Assembly: GCF_000336555.1 (NCBI RefSeq)
Contig: NZ_KB375281.1
Location: 1,864,030 to 1,928,029 of the forward strand
From: Afipia clevelandensis ATCC 49720
GTDB taxonomy: Bacteria > Pseudomonadota > Alphaproteobacteria > Rhizobiales > Xanthobacteraceae
Direction: 5' to 3'
Length of the DNA: 64,000 nucleotides
Shown: positions 56,083-64,000 of the stretch, in pieces
Position numbering within the stretch: the stretch's first letter is position 1
Layout: every line of letters begins with the position of its first letter
The notes under the pieces: model-generated
Databases searched by the model: none
The model's input: only the letters and a program-made list of their open reading frames with translations
What the model was told of the DNA's origin: nothing
Program-made: the position numbers and the translations under genes

Positions 56083-56454
56083 TCAGAATGGCGAAAACTG
56101 TCGAGTCTCGCATTTGTCGTTGATGACCGCGGGCCGCCAGTTGGCGACCGTTTCACCCTTCAGAAAAAAGGTGAAATAGCGCAGCTCGCTGCCTGAGCTT
56201 CCGCGGGAACATACGGTCCACTTTTCCGGCCCCGACTGCGCCTCGTTCGGTCCGACATTGGAGACTTCCGAGCGGCTGATATCTTTCATCGACTGCGTAA
56301 TCTTCTGAATACGCTCGAAGATAATCTGCTGTTGCCGGGAATCCGGCTCCGGGTCCGGCTGAACGGAATCCTGCATATCGAAAAAGAACGTGCACCCCCC
56401 AAGCAAGACAGTCGCGAGCAGCACCTGAAGCCACCGTACAGCCACCAATGTCAC
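56083..56454 (-). CDS. small predicted lipoprotein
   Basis: Function not recognised. The 123-residue product has a lipoprotein signal: hydrophobic residues 5-18, then LLGG-Cys21. The mature part is hydrophilic, with a helical stretch of about 35 residues (RQQQIIFERIQKITQSM) and two further Cys (WTVCSRG and NDKCETR) that could form a disulphide. It is a single gene on the minus strand between two plus-strand glycan genes, so a link to glycan export or assembly is only positional. Confidence 0.65.
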   Translation of the reverse strand: MTLVAVRWLQVLLATVLLGGCTFFFDMQDSVQPDPEPDSRQQQIIFERIQKITQSMKDISRSEVSNVGPNEAQSGPEKWTVCSRGSSGSELRYFTFFLKGETVANWRPAVINDKCETRQFSPF

Positions 56455-56670
56455 TCACTCCCACCTGTCCGGGATTCTTACTATCGCTTTGACGCTTTGA
56501 TGGAAAGCGGCTTCGGGGCCTTGAAAAAACGCCGCCGGATACAAGCCGCTCGCTTGGCACGGTTACCCAAAAAGATTCTCCAGAAATGTGACCCGCGAAC
56601 ACATCTCAAACACAGACATTAAGAGTTGAGACACGGTCCGGGGGCGTTGTCACCCTTCACCGGTTTGATT

Positions 56671-56698
56671 AAAAACCTTCCGGGGCCGAGCCCCGGAA
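56671..56698 (-). terminator. hairpin with T-run, minus orientation
   Basis: Read on the minus strand, TTCCGGGG-CTCGG-CCCCGGAA is a perfect eight-pair stem followed by GG and TTTTT, the form of a factor-independent terminator. No minus-strand gene ends just upstream, so it may stop antisense transcription or act as a plus-strand leader hairpin for the methyltransferase. The rest of 56455-56722 holds nothing else. Confidence 0.45.
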
Positions 56699-56722
56699 CC
56701 CTTTCCTACCTTCGTGGGCCTT

Positions 56723-57571
56723 ATGTCTGATCGACCGTCCAGCAATGTCGACCCAGCGGTCGCAGCAGGTTTTGGCCATGAATGGTCGACGTTCCAGCAA
56801 GGAGAGGACGCCTTCTCTGCCGATGATCGAGCGGCCATCTTCGAATCCTATTTCCATATTTTCCCGTGGGACCGCCTGCCGGTAAATTCCGTCGGAATGG
56901 ACGTCGGATGCGGCAGCGGCCGATGGTCGGTGATGGTGGCGCCCCGTGTCGGTCATCTGCATCTGCTCGATGCCAGCGCCGATGCATTGAATGTCGCGCG
57001 CAGCAATCTGGCCGCAGCAAAGAACGTGACCTTCCACCACGCCAGCGTGGGAGATTTGCCACTCCCCGATGCTTCGCTCGATTTTGCATTTTCGCTGGGC
57101 GTGCTTCATCATGTCCCGGATACGCAGGCCGCGATCTCGAAGATCTCGACGAAGCTCAAATCCGGCGCACCGTTCCTGATCTATCTCTATTATGCGCTCG
57201 ACAACCGGCCAGCGTGGTATCGCGCGCTGTGGAAGTTCAGCAATATCTTCCGCGTCGTCATATCCAGCATGCCGGAGAAACCCCGGCTTTGGATCAGCCA
57301 ACTCATTGCCGTCTTCGTCTACTGGCCACTGGCGCGTTTCGCCGCGCTCGTCGAACGGCTGGGATTTTCCGCCGCAGCACTGCCGCTGGAGTCCTACAAG
57401 GACCGCGCGTTCTATGTCATGAGAACCGATGCCTATGATCGCTTCTGCACCCGCCTCGAGCAGCGTTTCACGCGGGAGCAAATCCAGAACATGCTTACCG
57501 CCGCCGGATTTAAGGACATTCGTTTTTCAGACCGCGTGCCTTACTGGTGCGCCGTCGGCACCAAATGCTGA
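56723..57571 (+). CDS. class I SAM-dependent methyltransferase
   Basis: Methyltransferase of 282 residues from the ATG at 56723; an in-frame GTG at 56714 is also possible. The motif I GMDVGCGSGRWSVMVAP, the loop LLDASADALNVARSNL and post-motif SLGVLHHVPDTQAAIS are clear. The C-terminal 100 residues with a hydrophobic region (about 175-220) match glycan-cluster methyltransferases of unknown acceptor. It precedes the WbpL-like gene by 18 bases on the same strand, so both may be cotranscribed. Confidence 0.85.
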   Translation: MSDRPSSNVDPAVAAGFGHEWSTFQQGEDAFSADDRAAIFESYFHIFPWDRLPVNSVGMDVGCGSGRWSVMVAPRVGHLHLLDASADALNVARSNLAAAKNVTFHHASVGDLPLPDASLDFAFSLGVLHHVPDTQAAISKISTKLKSGAPFLIYLYYALDNRPAWYRALWKFSNIFRVVISSMPEKPRLWISQLIAVFVYWPLARFAALVERLGFSAAALPLESYKDRAFYVMRTDAYDRFCTRLEQRFTREQIQNMLTAAGFKDIRFSDRVPYWCAVGTKC

Positions 57572-57589
57572 CACGATGACGTCCGCTTC

Positions 57590-58603
57590 ATGACCCCCGC
57601 GCTTATCATAACGACACTCCTGGTCGCTTGCGTTGTTTGTGCAGCGCTCATCGTCCTGCTTCGTCCCTTGCTCCAGCGCTATGCGCTCGCGCGGCCGAAT
57701 GCACGATCATCCCATCGCGTCCCGACACCGCAAGGCGGCGGGCTCGCGGTCATCATTGCGACTATTGCTGCCGTTGCATCCGCGATTCCGTTTTCTGGAC
57801 TGACAACAAGCTCCAGTCTGCTCGCCGTCTTTGCCGCAACCATCCTTCTGGCCCTTGTCGGCGCCTACGATGACTTACGGACAATCCCCGTTCTTCCCCG
57901 GCTGCTGGTGCAAGCCGCCGCCGTCGGCATCGTCCTTGCAACCCTCCCCGCGGAGCTTCATCTCGTTTCCGCTTTGCCGCTATGGGCTGAACGGATTCTG
58001 CTGCTGATCGGCGGGCTCTGGTTCGTCAATCTGGTCAACTTCATGGACGGTCTGGACTGGATGACCGTCGCTGAGGTTGTCCCTGTCACTGCCGCGCTGG
58101 TGCTGTTTGGTGTTTTCGGCGAGATGCCCATGAGCGCAACCATTGTCGCCCTCGCGCTCCTGGGTGCGATGGTCGGCTTCGCGCCGTTCAACAGACCTGT
58201 TGCAAAGCTGTTTCTCGGCGATGTCGGCAGCCTGCCGATCGGCCTGCTGATGGGCTGGTGCCTGCTTCAACTCGCTGGCGCCGGGCACCTGATCGCGGCG
58301 CTGCTGCTCCCGCTCTACTATCTCGCCGACGCGACGCTCACGCTGTTTCGGCGTTTGATAAAGCACGAGGCCGTCTGGGTCGCGCACCGGTCGCATTTTT
58401 ACCAGCAGGCGACCAACAACGGTTTCAGCGTGACGCAGGTCGTTAGCGAAGTCTTCATCCTCAATGTCGTTCTCGCGGCATTTGCTGCGGTGACGATCTG
58501 GCTGAAATCGCCCTACGTCCAGTGGATGACGCTGGCATTGGGCTTAAGCGCCGTGGCGCTGGTGCTCAGCCGGTTCTCCCGGCAACGAGAACCACTCGGA
58601 TAG
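57590..58603 (+). CDS. undecaprenyl-phosphate HexNAc-1-phosphate transferase, WbpL/WecA-like
   Basis: Polyprenyl-phosphate N-acetylaminosugar-1-phosphate transferase of 337 residues with about ten spans. It initiates repeat-unit synthesis on undecaprenyl phosphate. Catalytic tracts are present: SSHRVPTPQGGGLAV, GAYDDLRT (DDxR), NLVNFMDGLDW, LFLGDVGSLPIG and HRSHFYQ. The sequence is closer to the WbpL group than to MraY, so the first sugar may be a modified HexNAc such as QuiNAc or FucNAc; the WbpM-type dehydratase next door fits. The stop is one base from the convergent dehydratase end. Confidence 0.9.
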   Translation: MTPALIITTLLVACVVCAALIVLLRPLLQRYALARPNARSSHRVPTPQGGGLAVIIATIAAVASAIPFSGLTTSSSLLAVFAATILLALVGAYDDLRTIPVLPRLLVQAAAVGIVLATLPAELHLVSALPLWAERILLLIGGLWFVNLVNFMDGLDWMTVAEVVPVTAALVLFGVFGEMPMSATIVALALLGAMVGFAPFNRPVAKLFLGDVGSLPIGLLMGWCLLQLAGAGHLIAALLLPLYYLADATLTLFRRLIKHEAVWVAHRSHFYQQATNNGFSVTQVVSEVFILNVVLAAFAAVTIWLKSPYVQWMTLALGLSAVALVLSRFSRQREPLG

Positions 58604-58604
58604 C

Positions 58605-60530
58605 TTACGCCGCCCCGCTTTTGAACTCCGGGATCGCGTCCTTCAAGACGCCCACAATGACGCTGCGCTGTTCACTGGCCACAGCCTTTTCCAACGTGGA
58701 CAGCCACCGTTGCAGCGTGTCGAGCGGCGGCTCATTGGGGCGCGCCGCGACAATGCCGGCGATGCCGATATCCGCTGTAGGCTCTTCGTGGGCGAACAGA
58801 ATTTCATTCAGACGCTCGCCGGGCCGCACGCCGGTAAACACGATGTCGATGTCATAGCCGGGCTGAAGTCCCGACAGGCGAATAATGCGTTCGGCAAGAT
58901 CGACGATCTTCACCGGCTGGCCCATGTTCAGGACGTAGACCGACACATCCGGCCGAACCGGGCCAAGCGCGTGGGTCGCGGATGTCACCACAAGATCGCA
59001 CGCTTCACGGATGGTCATGAAGTAACGCACCATATCCGGATGCGTCACCGTGACGGGTCCTCCCGCCTCGATTTGCGCCTTGAATTTCGGCACCACCGAA
59101 CCGTTCGACGCCAGCACGTTGCCGAAGCGGACCGAGATCAGCCGCATCGGGGTTTTGCCGTTTGCCTTGTGCATCAGGTCGCGATCAAGGGCCTGGCAAT
59201 ACATTTCAGCGAAGCGCTTGGTCAGACCCAGCATCGACACAGGCTCGATCGCCTTGTCGGTCGAGATCATCACCATGGCTTCCGCGCCGGCGGCCACGGC
59301 CGCATCGGCCACATTGACAGTGCCGAAGATATTGGTCTTGACGCCCTCACCCCAGTCACGCTCGAGGATCGGAACATGCTTCAGCGCCGCGGCGTGAAAC
59401 ACAATGTCCGGCTTGAACTCTCCCATCAGATGCATGATGCGCGCACGATCACGGATATCCGCAATACGGCCTTCGACAACCGCCTCCGGAAACCTCACAG
59501 CGAGCGCTTCGACCACCGCATGCAAAGCCGGCTCCGCGTTCTCTACGATCAGCAAGCGAGACGCACCGAATGTCACGGCACGGTCGCAGATTTCCGATCC
59601 GATTGATCCGCCGCCACCGGTGACGACAACCGACTTCCCCTTCACGAAATTCTCGAGCCGCTGATAGTCGATCTTGACGCTCGGCCGCAGCAGCAAATCC
59701 TCGACCGCTACCGGCGCCAGACGCGGCGCTTCTCCGCTGCCTTCGAGCGAGGGCAGACGGCTGACCGTCAGCCCGAGTTTGCGCGCGCGCGTCAGAACCG
59801 ATTCCGGCGATGCATCGGCCTCGAACGCCGATGGCAGCATCACAAGACGCTCGATCGGTCGTTCGCGGCGCGAGAAATCCTCGACGATATCGCCAAGATC
59901 GTCGATGGCGCCGAGGACAGGAATGCCACGGATCGACTGTCCGCGGTCCGCCATCGACGGCGACAGGATTCCGACCGGCCAGGTTCGCTTGACCGCGCCA
60001 CTCTCGATCCCGCGCAACAACACTTCCGCATCGGCAGCACGGCCCACTAGGAGCGTCGGAGATGCGTCGAGACCGCGGGCCTGACTGAGTGTCCGGGTGT
60101 AACGGAAATAGCGATAGCCCACGCGAAGCGCGCCTAACGCAAAGTTCTGCAGAAACCAGTAGATGATGATCGTGGTCTTGCCGAAGAAGAACGTGCCGTA
60201 GACGTTCGGCGCGATGAAGATGTAATCCAGCACCAGCAGCATCAGCGCCAGCACAGTGGATGCTTTCGCGATGTTGATAAAGTCCGGCAGCGAGATGAAA
60301 CGCCACTTTGTGGTTGTGAGCCTGAAAACGTAGCAAACGATCACGCTGAAAATCACAAAGTAAGGCAGGATGTTCAGCAGCAGCGGGAGGCGGTCCGTGA
60401 ACGCACTTCCCTCAAAGCGAAGATAGAAACTCGCAACGACCGCAAGCGCGGTCGCCATCGCGTCGTGAATCGCGATCAGAAGATTGCGCCAGGTCAGACG
60501 CCGCAATCCGGACCAGAAGGAAGCAGCCAT
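58605..60530 (-). CDS. CapD/WbpM-type UDP-HexNAc 4,6-dehydratase, membrane-anchored
   Basis: Large nucleotide-sugar 4,6-dehydratase of 641 residues, starting at the ATG at 60530; a GTG at 60545 also opens the frame. Four N-terminal spans (about 15-115) are followed by a Rossmann-like domain and the C-terminal SDR domain (about 285-580) with VVTGGGGSIGSEICDRA, ISTDKAIEPVSMLGLTKR and RFGNVLASNGSVVP. In the triad region Leu (VSMLGLTK) stands where FlaA1 has Tyr and WbpM has Met, Lys being kept. It probably makes UDP-4-keto-6-deoxy-GlcNAc for QuiNAc or FucNAc and related amino sugars. It is two bases from the O-antigen ligase gene. Confidence 0.87.
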   Translation of the reverse strand: MAASFWSGLRRLTWRNLLIAIHDAMATALAVVASFYLRFEGSAFTDRLPLLLNILPYFVIFSVIVCYVFRLTTTKWRFISLPDFINIAKASTVLALMLLVLDYIFIAPNVYGTFFFGKTTIIIYWFLQNFALGALRVGYRYFRYTRTLSQARGLDASPTLLVGRAADAEVLLRGIESGAVKRTWPVGILSPSMADRGQSIRGIPVLGAIDDLGDIVEDFSRRERPIERLVMLPSAFEADASPESVLTRARKLGLTVSRLPSLEGSGEAPRLAPVAVEDLLLRPSVKIDYQRLENFVKGKSVVVTGGGGSIGSEICDRAVTFGASRLLIVENAEPALHAVVEALAVRFPEAVVEGRIADIRDRARIMHLMGEFKPDIVFHAAALKHVPILERDWGEGVKTNIFGTVNVADAAVAAGAEAMVMISTDKAIEPVSMLGLTKRFAEMYCQALDRDLMHKANGKTPMRLISVRFGNVLASNGSVVPKFKAQIEAGGPVTVTHPDMVRYFMTIREACDLVVTSATHALGPVRPDVSVYVLNMGQPVKIVDLAERIIRLSGLQPGYDIDIVFTGVRPGERLNEILFAHEEPTADIGIAGIVAARPNEPPLDTLQRWLSTLEKAVASEQRSVIVGVLKDAIPEFKSGAA

Positions 60531-60532
60531 GG

Positions 60533-61828
60533 TCAAACCCGCCACGCTTGTCTCGCCGGCTGCGGGCCGGATTCAATTGTGCGCCGGCCACGAAGCACCA
60601 TGCCCCCCGCCACGCCGACGGCCAGCACGTAAATCCAGCCCTCGTGGAAATCGAACAGATGCGAATTCAGCAGCGAGCTGACGAAATTCTCGACGACGGC
60701 AACCAGACCGATCCATGCAGCCATACCCGATCCGGTAAACAATCTCAGATGCGCAAACCACATGGCATACAGGACGAGGCAACCGATCAATCCCCACTGC
60801 ACCGCGACATTCAGCGTCTGGTTGTGGGGATTGCCGATGATCTGAGCCGAAGCCCCGGTCTGTCCCACGGCATCCTGTTCAAACAGGGTCTTCGTCGATC
60901 CGGTTCCGTGCCCGATGAGAGGCGCTTCCGCGGCGAACTTGATCGACTTGCGCCAGAATTCCAATCGCTCTCCAACCGAGGTTACGGCATTGCTCTGATG
61001 ATAGCGCTGATACTCGCTTCCGATCATGTCGACGCGCATACGCAAATAGGGTGAAGACATCCAGGCAACAGCGGTCACGGCGGCAACGCCTGCCATCAAG
61101 GCCAAAAAGCTACGCCCGCTGAAATATCTGGCCGCGAGAACAACGAACAGGACGGGGATACAAACGAAGACCGTTCGCGAACTTGCAACAAACGCCATGT
61201 TGGCAAGAAATCCGGCACCAAGACCGAGCAGGAGCACAGCCGTTCCGCGTCGCCCAGTCTTCGCCGCATAAATCGCGGCGCCAAACGCCGCGAACGCGCA
61301 CAGCGCGAATTCCTGACTCTGCGCGATATAGTTCTTGACCGGCACACCGACTGAACGCGCTGGATCAAACGCCAGACGCGGATCGACGAACATCAGCCAT
61401 GACGCCAACATCACCGCCGTGCATGACACCAGAAAGGCGAGGACGACCCACAGCCCCCGCCCCGACCGTTCAAAGTGATAGAACAAGACGGGGATGGCGA
61501 GCAGCTTCGCTGCCGGATTGATTCCATGAAAGCGGGCGGCCCATGGCACACCGGTCGCCCACAACGTCCCCAGAACGGCCAGCGCGAACAGCAGCAATGG
61601 CGTGAGCGAAGCCGGCCGCTTCATGGAGTCCAGAAATTCCTGCCACTGGATCGCCGGGGTCAGCAGCGCCAGCCACGCCACCGCGAAAATCGCGACCAGC
61701 GAAGTTGACCAGGGGAGCGAGATCGCGAGAAGGACCACCGCGATGTCAGCCGCCTTCATCCACGCAGCCGTGTTGCGCCGGATCGACGGCGGCGCACGAG
61801 CCGGAAGATCGGACGTATTCACCGTCAT
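60533..61828 (-). CDS. O-antigen ligase/polymerase family (WaaL/Wzy_C) protein
   Basis: Inner-membrane protein of 431 residues with 10-12 spans and a large periplasmic loop (about 265-335). It has the loop signature [15 protein letters not shown] (the His-Asn region of ligases), [14 protein letters not shown] before it, and [13 protein letters not shown] in an upstream span. It joins undecaprenyl-linked O-chain to lipid A-core, or acts as a polymerase; the two are not separable by sequence. Its start overlaps the hldE stop by four bases, linking it to core heptose synthesis, which favours ligase. Confidence 0.85.
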   Translation of the reverse strand: MTVNTSDLPARAPPSIRRNTAAWMKAADIAVVLLAISLPWSTSLVAIFAVAWLALLTPAIQWQEFLDSMKRPASLTPLLLFALAVLGTLWATGVPWAARFHGINPAAKLLAIPVLFYHFERSGRGLWVVLAFLVSCTAVMLASWLMFVDPRLAFDPARSVGVPVKNYIAQSQEFALCAFAAFGAAIYAAKTGRRGTAVLLLGLGAGFLANMAFVASSRTVFVCIPVLFVVLAARYFSGRSFLALMAGVAAVTAVAWMSSPYLRMRVDMIGSEYQRYHQSNAVTSVGERLEFWRKSIKFAAEAPLIGHGTGSTKTLFEQDAVGQTGASAQIIGNPHNQTLNVAVQWGLIGCLVLYAMWFAHLRLFTGSGMAAWIGLVAVVENFVSSLLNSHLFDFHEGWIYVLAVGVAGGMVLRGRRTIESGPQPARQAWRV

Positions 61829-63297
61829 GCCTTGTTCTCTCGCGCGCGCTTGACGAGAGACGTGGTGCTGTGGCCCGGCAGAATATCGACAAGCACGATC
61901 TCTCCGCCGTTGGCCGCGACAATCTCGTGACCGACCACCTGCTCGCGGGTGTAGTCTCCACCCTTCACCAGCACGCTCGGCCTGATCTGCGTAATCAGCT
62001 CCAGCGGCGTGTCCTGCTCGAAGATCACCACAAGATCGACGGCTTCGAGCGCTGCCAGTACCTCTGCACGCGAGCGCTCGTCCTGCACCGGCCGCTCCGG
62101 GCCCTTGAGCCGCCGCACCGATGCGTCACTGTTGAGACCGAGAATGAGGCGGTCGCAAGCCGCGCGCGCCTGGGTGATGACGCGAACATGGCCGGGATGC
62201 AGAATGTCGAAACAGCCGTTGGTGAAGCCGACACGCAAGCCCTGCGAGCGCCATTCGGCGACGCGCGCATCGAGATCGGCTGCACTTGACGCGATCTTTT
62301 CCTCCGCCGCGAGCGAAGCATGCGGCAAGATCTTCCGCCGCAGTTCGGCCAACGACACCGTCGCGGTCCCCGGCTTGCTGACTGCAACCGCCGCGCCCGC
62401 GGCCGCGCAGCGCAGCGATGTATCCCAATCCGTTCCCGCCGCCATGGTCACCGCCAGCACGGCCGCGACGGTGTCGCCTGCTCCGGACACGTCGCGCACC
62501 TTGGCGGGCTGCGCGGGCACATGGATCAGCGCACCATCGCGATGCGCCAGCGTCATGCCGTCTTCGCTCTTGGTCACCAGCACGGCTTCAGCATCGGCGG
62601 TGCGCAGCGCCTCGATCGAGGCGTCGGCGATGTCAGCATCCGTCTGGATGCGGCGGCGAGTGGCTTCGGCGAATTCCTTGCGGTTCGGCGTCAGCAGCGT
62701 CGCGCCGCGATAGATCGCCAGATTGGCGCTCTTCGGATCGACGATCACCCGCTTGCCCAGCTTGCGCGCGGCATCAATCACGTTGCGGATGACACGCGCG
62801 GTCAGGACCCCCTTGGCGTAGTCCGACAGCAGCACGATGTCGGCGCGCGGCAGCGCCGCGACGACCGCGTCGATCAGCTTGCGCTCGGTCACTTCCGAGG
62901 CGGGCGCCGACAATTCCCAGTCTGCGCGCAGCATGTGCGTAGAAAAATGTTCGGAGACGAAGCGCACCTTGCGTGTGGTCGGGCGTGACGGATCCGTGAC
63001 CAGCAGCGGCTCAATGAGCGGCTCCCTGGCCAGTTCCGCTTTCAGCGTTTCACCGGAAGCATCATTGCCGACAAGTCCAACGAAAATGCACTTCGCGCCC
63101 AGCGCCGCGATGTTGCGCGCGACATTGCCGGCACCACCGACATTGAGTTCGCTGCGGCGCGCCGCGATCACCGGCGCGGGCGCTTCCGGCGAAATACGCG
63201 AGACCTCGCCATAGACGAATTCGTCCAGCATCAGGTCGCCGACGCACAGCACGGTCTGGCGGACAATCGCTTGCGACAGCGCGTCAAAGTCGAACAT
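61825..63297 (-). CDS. hldE: bifunctional heptose-7-phosphate kinase / heptose-1-phosphate adenylyltransferase
   Basis: Bifunctional enzyme of 490 residues in ADP-L-glycero-D-manno-heptose synthesis for LPS core. The N-terminal ribokinase-type domain (about 1-320) has [19 protein letters not shown] and the catalytic [14 protein letters not shown]; the C-terminal nucleotidyltransferase domain (about 345-490) has [15 protein letters not shown] and [15 protein letters not shown]. Length and order are normal. It is followed with a four-base overlap by the ligase gene and preceded by hldD, 21 bases away. Confidence 0.94.
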   Translation of the reverse strand: MFDFDALSQAIVRQTVLCVGDLMLDEFVYGEVSRISPEAPAPVIAARRSELNVGGAGNVARNIAALGAKCIFVGLVGNDASGETLKAELAREPLIEPLLVTDPSRPTTRKVRFVSEHFSTHMLRADWELSAPASEVTERKLIDAVVAALPRADIVLLSDYAKGVLTARVIRNVIDAARKLGKRVIVDPKSANLAIYRGATLLTPNRKEFAEATRRRIQTDADIADASIEALRTADAEAVLVTKSEDGMTLAHRDGALIHVPAQPAKVRDVSGAGDTVAAVLAVTMAAGTDWDTSLRCAAAGAAVAVSKPGTATVSLAELRRKILPHASLAAEEKIASSAADLDARVAEWRSQGLRVGFTNGCFDILHPGHVRVITQARAACDRLILGLNSDASVRRLKGPERPVQDERSRAEVLAALEAVDLVVIFEQDTPLELITQIRPSVLVKGGDYTREQVVGHEIVAANGGEIVLVDILPGHSTTSLVKRARENKA

Positions 63298-63318
63298 TAG
63301 AGCGTTCCTGTTGCCTGA

Positions 63319-64000
63319 TCAGCGATAGCGATCGGGCCGGTCGAGAAAATCCCGGACATAGCTGCCGACGCCGTCTTCCAGCGCCGTGAAGCCGCCATTG
63401 TAACCTGCGCCGCGCAGATGATCGACCTCTGCCTGCGTGAAGTACTGGTAACTGCCGCGAATTTGTTCCGGCATGTCGATATATTCGATGTTCGGCTTGG
63501 CGCCGAGGGCGCTGTAGGCCGCGAGGATCAGATCGCGGAAGCTGCGGGCATGTCCGGTGCCAACATTGAACAGACCACTCACCGAGCGTGTCGCCAGAAG
63601 CCACATGATGACCCGCACCACGTCATCGACATGGATGAAATCACGGCGCTGGTCACCGTCAGCGATGCCATCGCGATGCGACTTGAAGAGCTGCACGACG
63701 CGGCCTTCGCGAATATCGGCGAAACGCTTCGCCAGCACGCTCATCATCGTGCCCTTGTGGTATTCATTCGGGCCGAACACGTTGAAGAACTTCAGGCCGG
63801 CCCATTGCGGCGGCATCTTTTCGCCTTTGGCGATGCGCTCCATCAGCGCGAGATCGAACAGATGCTTGCTCCAGCCGTAAAGATTCATCGGGCGAAGCTG
63901 CTTCAGCGCGGCAAGCGACTCGTCGTCGCGAAAGCCCTGATCGCCGTCACCATACGTCGCCGCAGACGAGGCGTAGATGAACGGGACGGAATTGGCCGTG
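63319..64000 (-). CDS. hldD: ADP-L-glycero-D-manno-heptose 6-epimerase, 5' part cut by window edge
   Basis: SDR-type epimerase converting ADP-D,D-heptose to ADP-L,D-heptose. The gene runs off the right edge, so its start and Rossmann N terminus are missing. The visible part contains FIYASSAATYGDGD, catalytic YGWSK, GLKFFNVFGPNEYHKG and DFIHVDDVVRVI, diagnostic of HldD. ATG at 63888 is internal, not the start. It opens the series hldD-hldE-ligase-dehydratase on the minus strand. Confidence 0.92.
   Translation of the reverse strand, partial: TANSVPFIYASSAATYGDGDQGFRDDESLAALKQLRPMNLYGWSKHLFDLALMERIAKGEKMPPQWAGLKFFNVFGPNEYHKGTMMSVLAKRFADIREGRVVQLFKSHRDGIADGDQRRDFIHVDDVVRVIMWLLATRSVSGLFNVGTGHARSFRDLILAAYSALGAKPNIEYIDMPEQIRGSYQYFTQAEVDHLRGAGYNGGFTALEDGVGSYVRDFLDRPDRYR

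Noticed and set aside
56669-57481. 270-codon open frame on the minus strand
   Set aside because: Antisense to a methyltransferase with clear SAM motifs; no domain of its own.
63319-63888. Complete 189-codon epimerase starting at 63888
   Set aside because: The frame continues to the window edge with FIYASSAATYG before that Met, so it is an internal Met of hldD.

Overview
The window looks like a chromosomal segment of a Bradyrhizobiaceae-type alphaproteobacterium (Bradyrhizobium / Rhodopseudomonas / Afipia / Nitrobacter group). The grounds are the high G+C, the gene families (PmtA, MlaEFD with a STAS domain, GnnA/GnnB-like pair, form II CoxL-like subunit with c-type cytochromes) and the intergenic repeats, which I recognise from memory as typical of that family. 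The species cannot be named from the sequence alone. No rRNA, tRNA, CRISPR array, insertion sequence or phage gene was seen.

Layout. 1-678: gene-free, with a palindromic repeat. 679-3479: Mla-type lipid transport operon (mlaE-mlaF-mlaD). 3.6-18.9 kb: ordinary housekeeping and metabolic genes: dipeptide epimerase, MFS exporter, hypothetical protein, threonine dehydratase, GT4/LpxH-like pair, PmtA, ThiD, Lrp-ligand domain protein, EamA transporter, a CoxL-like molybdopterin subunit with two c-type cytochromes, and MurJ. 18.9-25.1 kb: sugar-nucleotide genes (GnnB/WbpE-like aminotransferase, GnnA-like dehydrogenase, ManC, UDP-glucuronate 4-epimerase, TviB/WbpO-type dehydrogenase). 25.3-28.9 kb: membrane proteins and an FkbM methyltransferase. 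28.9-54.6 kb: one uninterrupted minus-strand run of 22 genes, mostly overlapping or a few bases apart, for a complex surface glycan. 54.9-64 kb: GT4, small lipoprotein, methyltransferase, WbpL/WecA-like initiating transferase, WbpM/CapD-like dehydratase, O-antigen ligase, HldE and the 3' part of HldD.

How it may work together. The 26-kb minus-strand run begins with a MarR-type EPS regulator joined to a Rossmann-like domain, then a specialised NusG paralogue (RfaH/UpxY/LoaP-like). The 120-base leader between the NusG paralogue and the first sugar gene carries, on the transcribed strand, GCGGTAGCGTG, which matches 11 consecutive bases of the enterobacterial ops element, with a perfect 6-bp hairpin (GAGA loop) just before it. 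This suggests a self-contained processive antitermination system for a very long glycan operon. Two near-identical palindromes lie upstream of the regulator.

The sugar genes predict UDP-ManNAc(3NAc)A: TviB-type dehydrogenase, WbpB, a WbpE-type aminotransferase, WbpD and WbpI, scattered over 34 kb. Three separate asparagine-synthase-like amidotransferases suggest that uronic acids are converted to uronamides. Five glycosyltransferases plus one fused to a methyltransferase, two further acyltransferases, methyltransferases and a radical SAM/SPASM protein point to a heavily decorated repeat unit. A PglK-like ABC protein is the only flippase candidate in the run, and the ligase at 60.5 kb would attach the product to lipid A-core.
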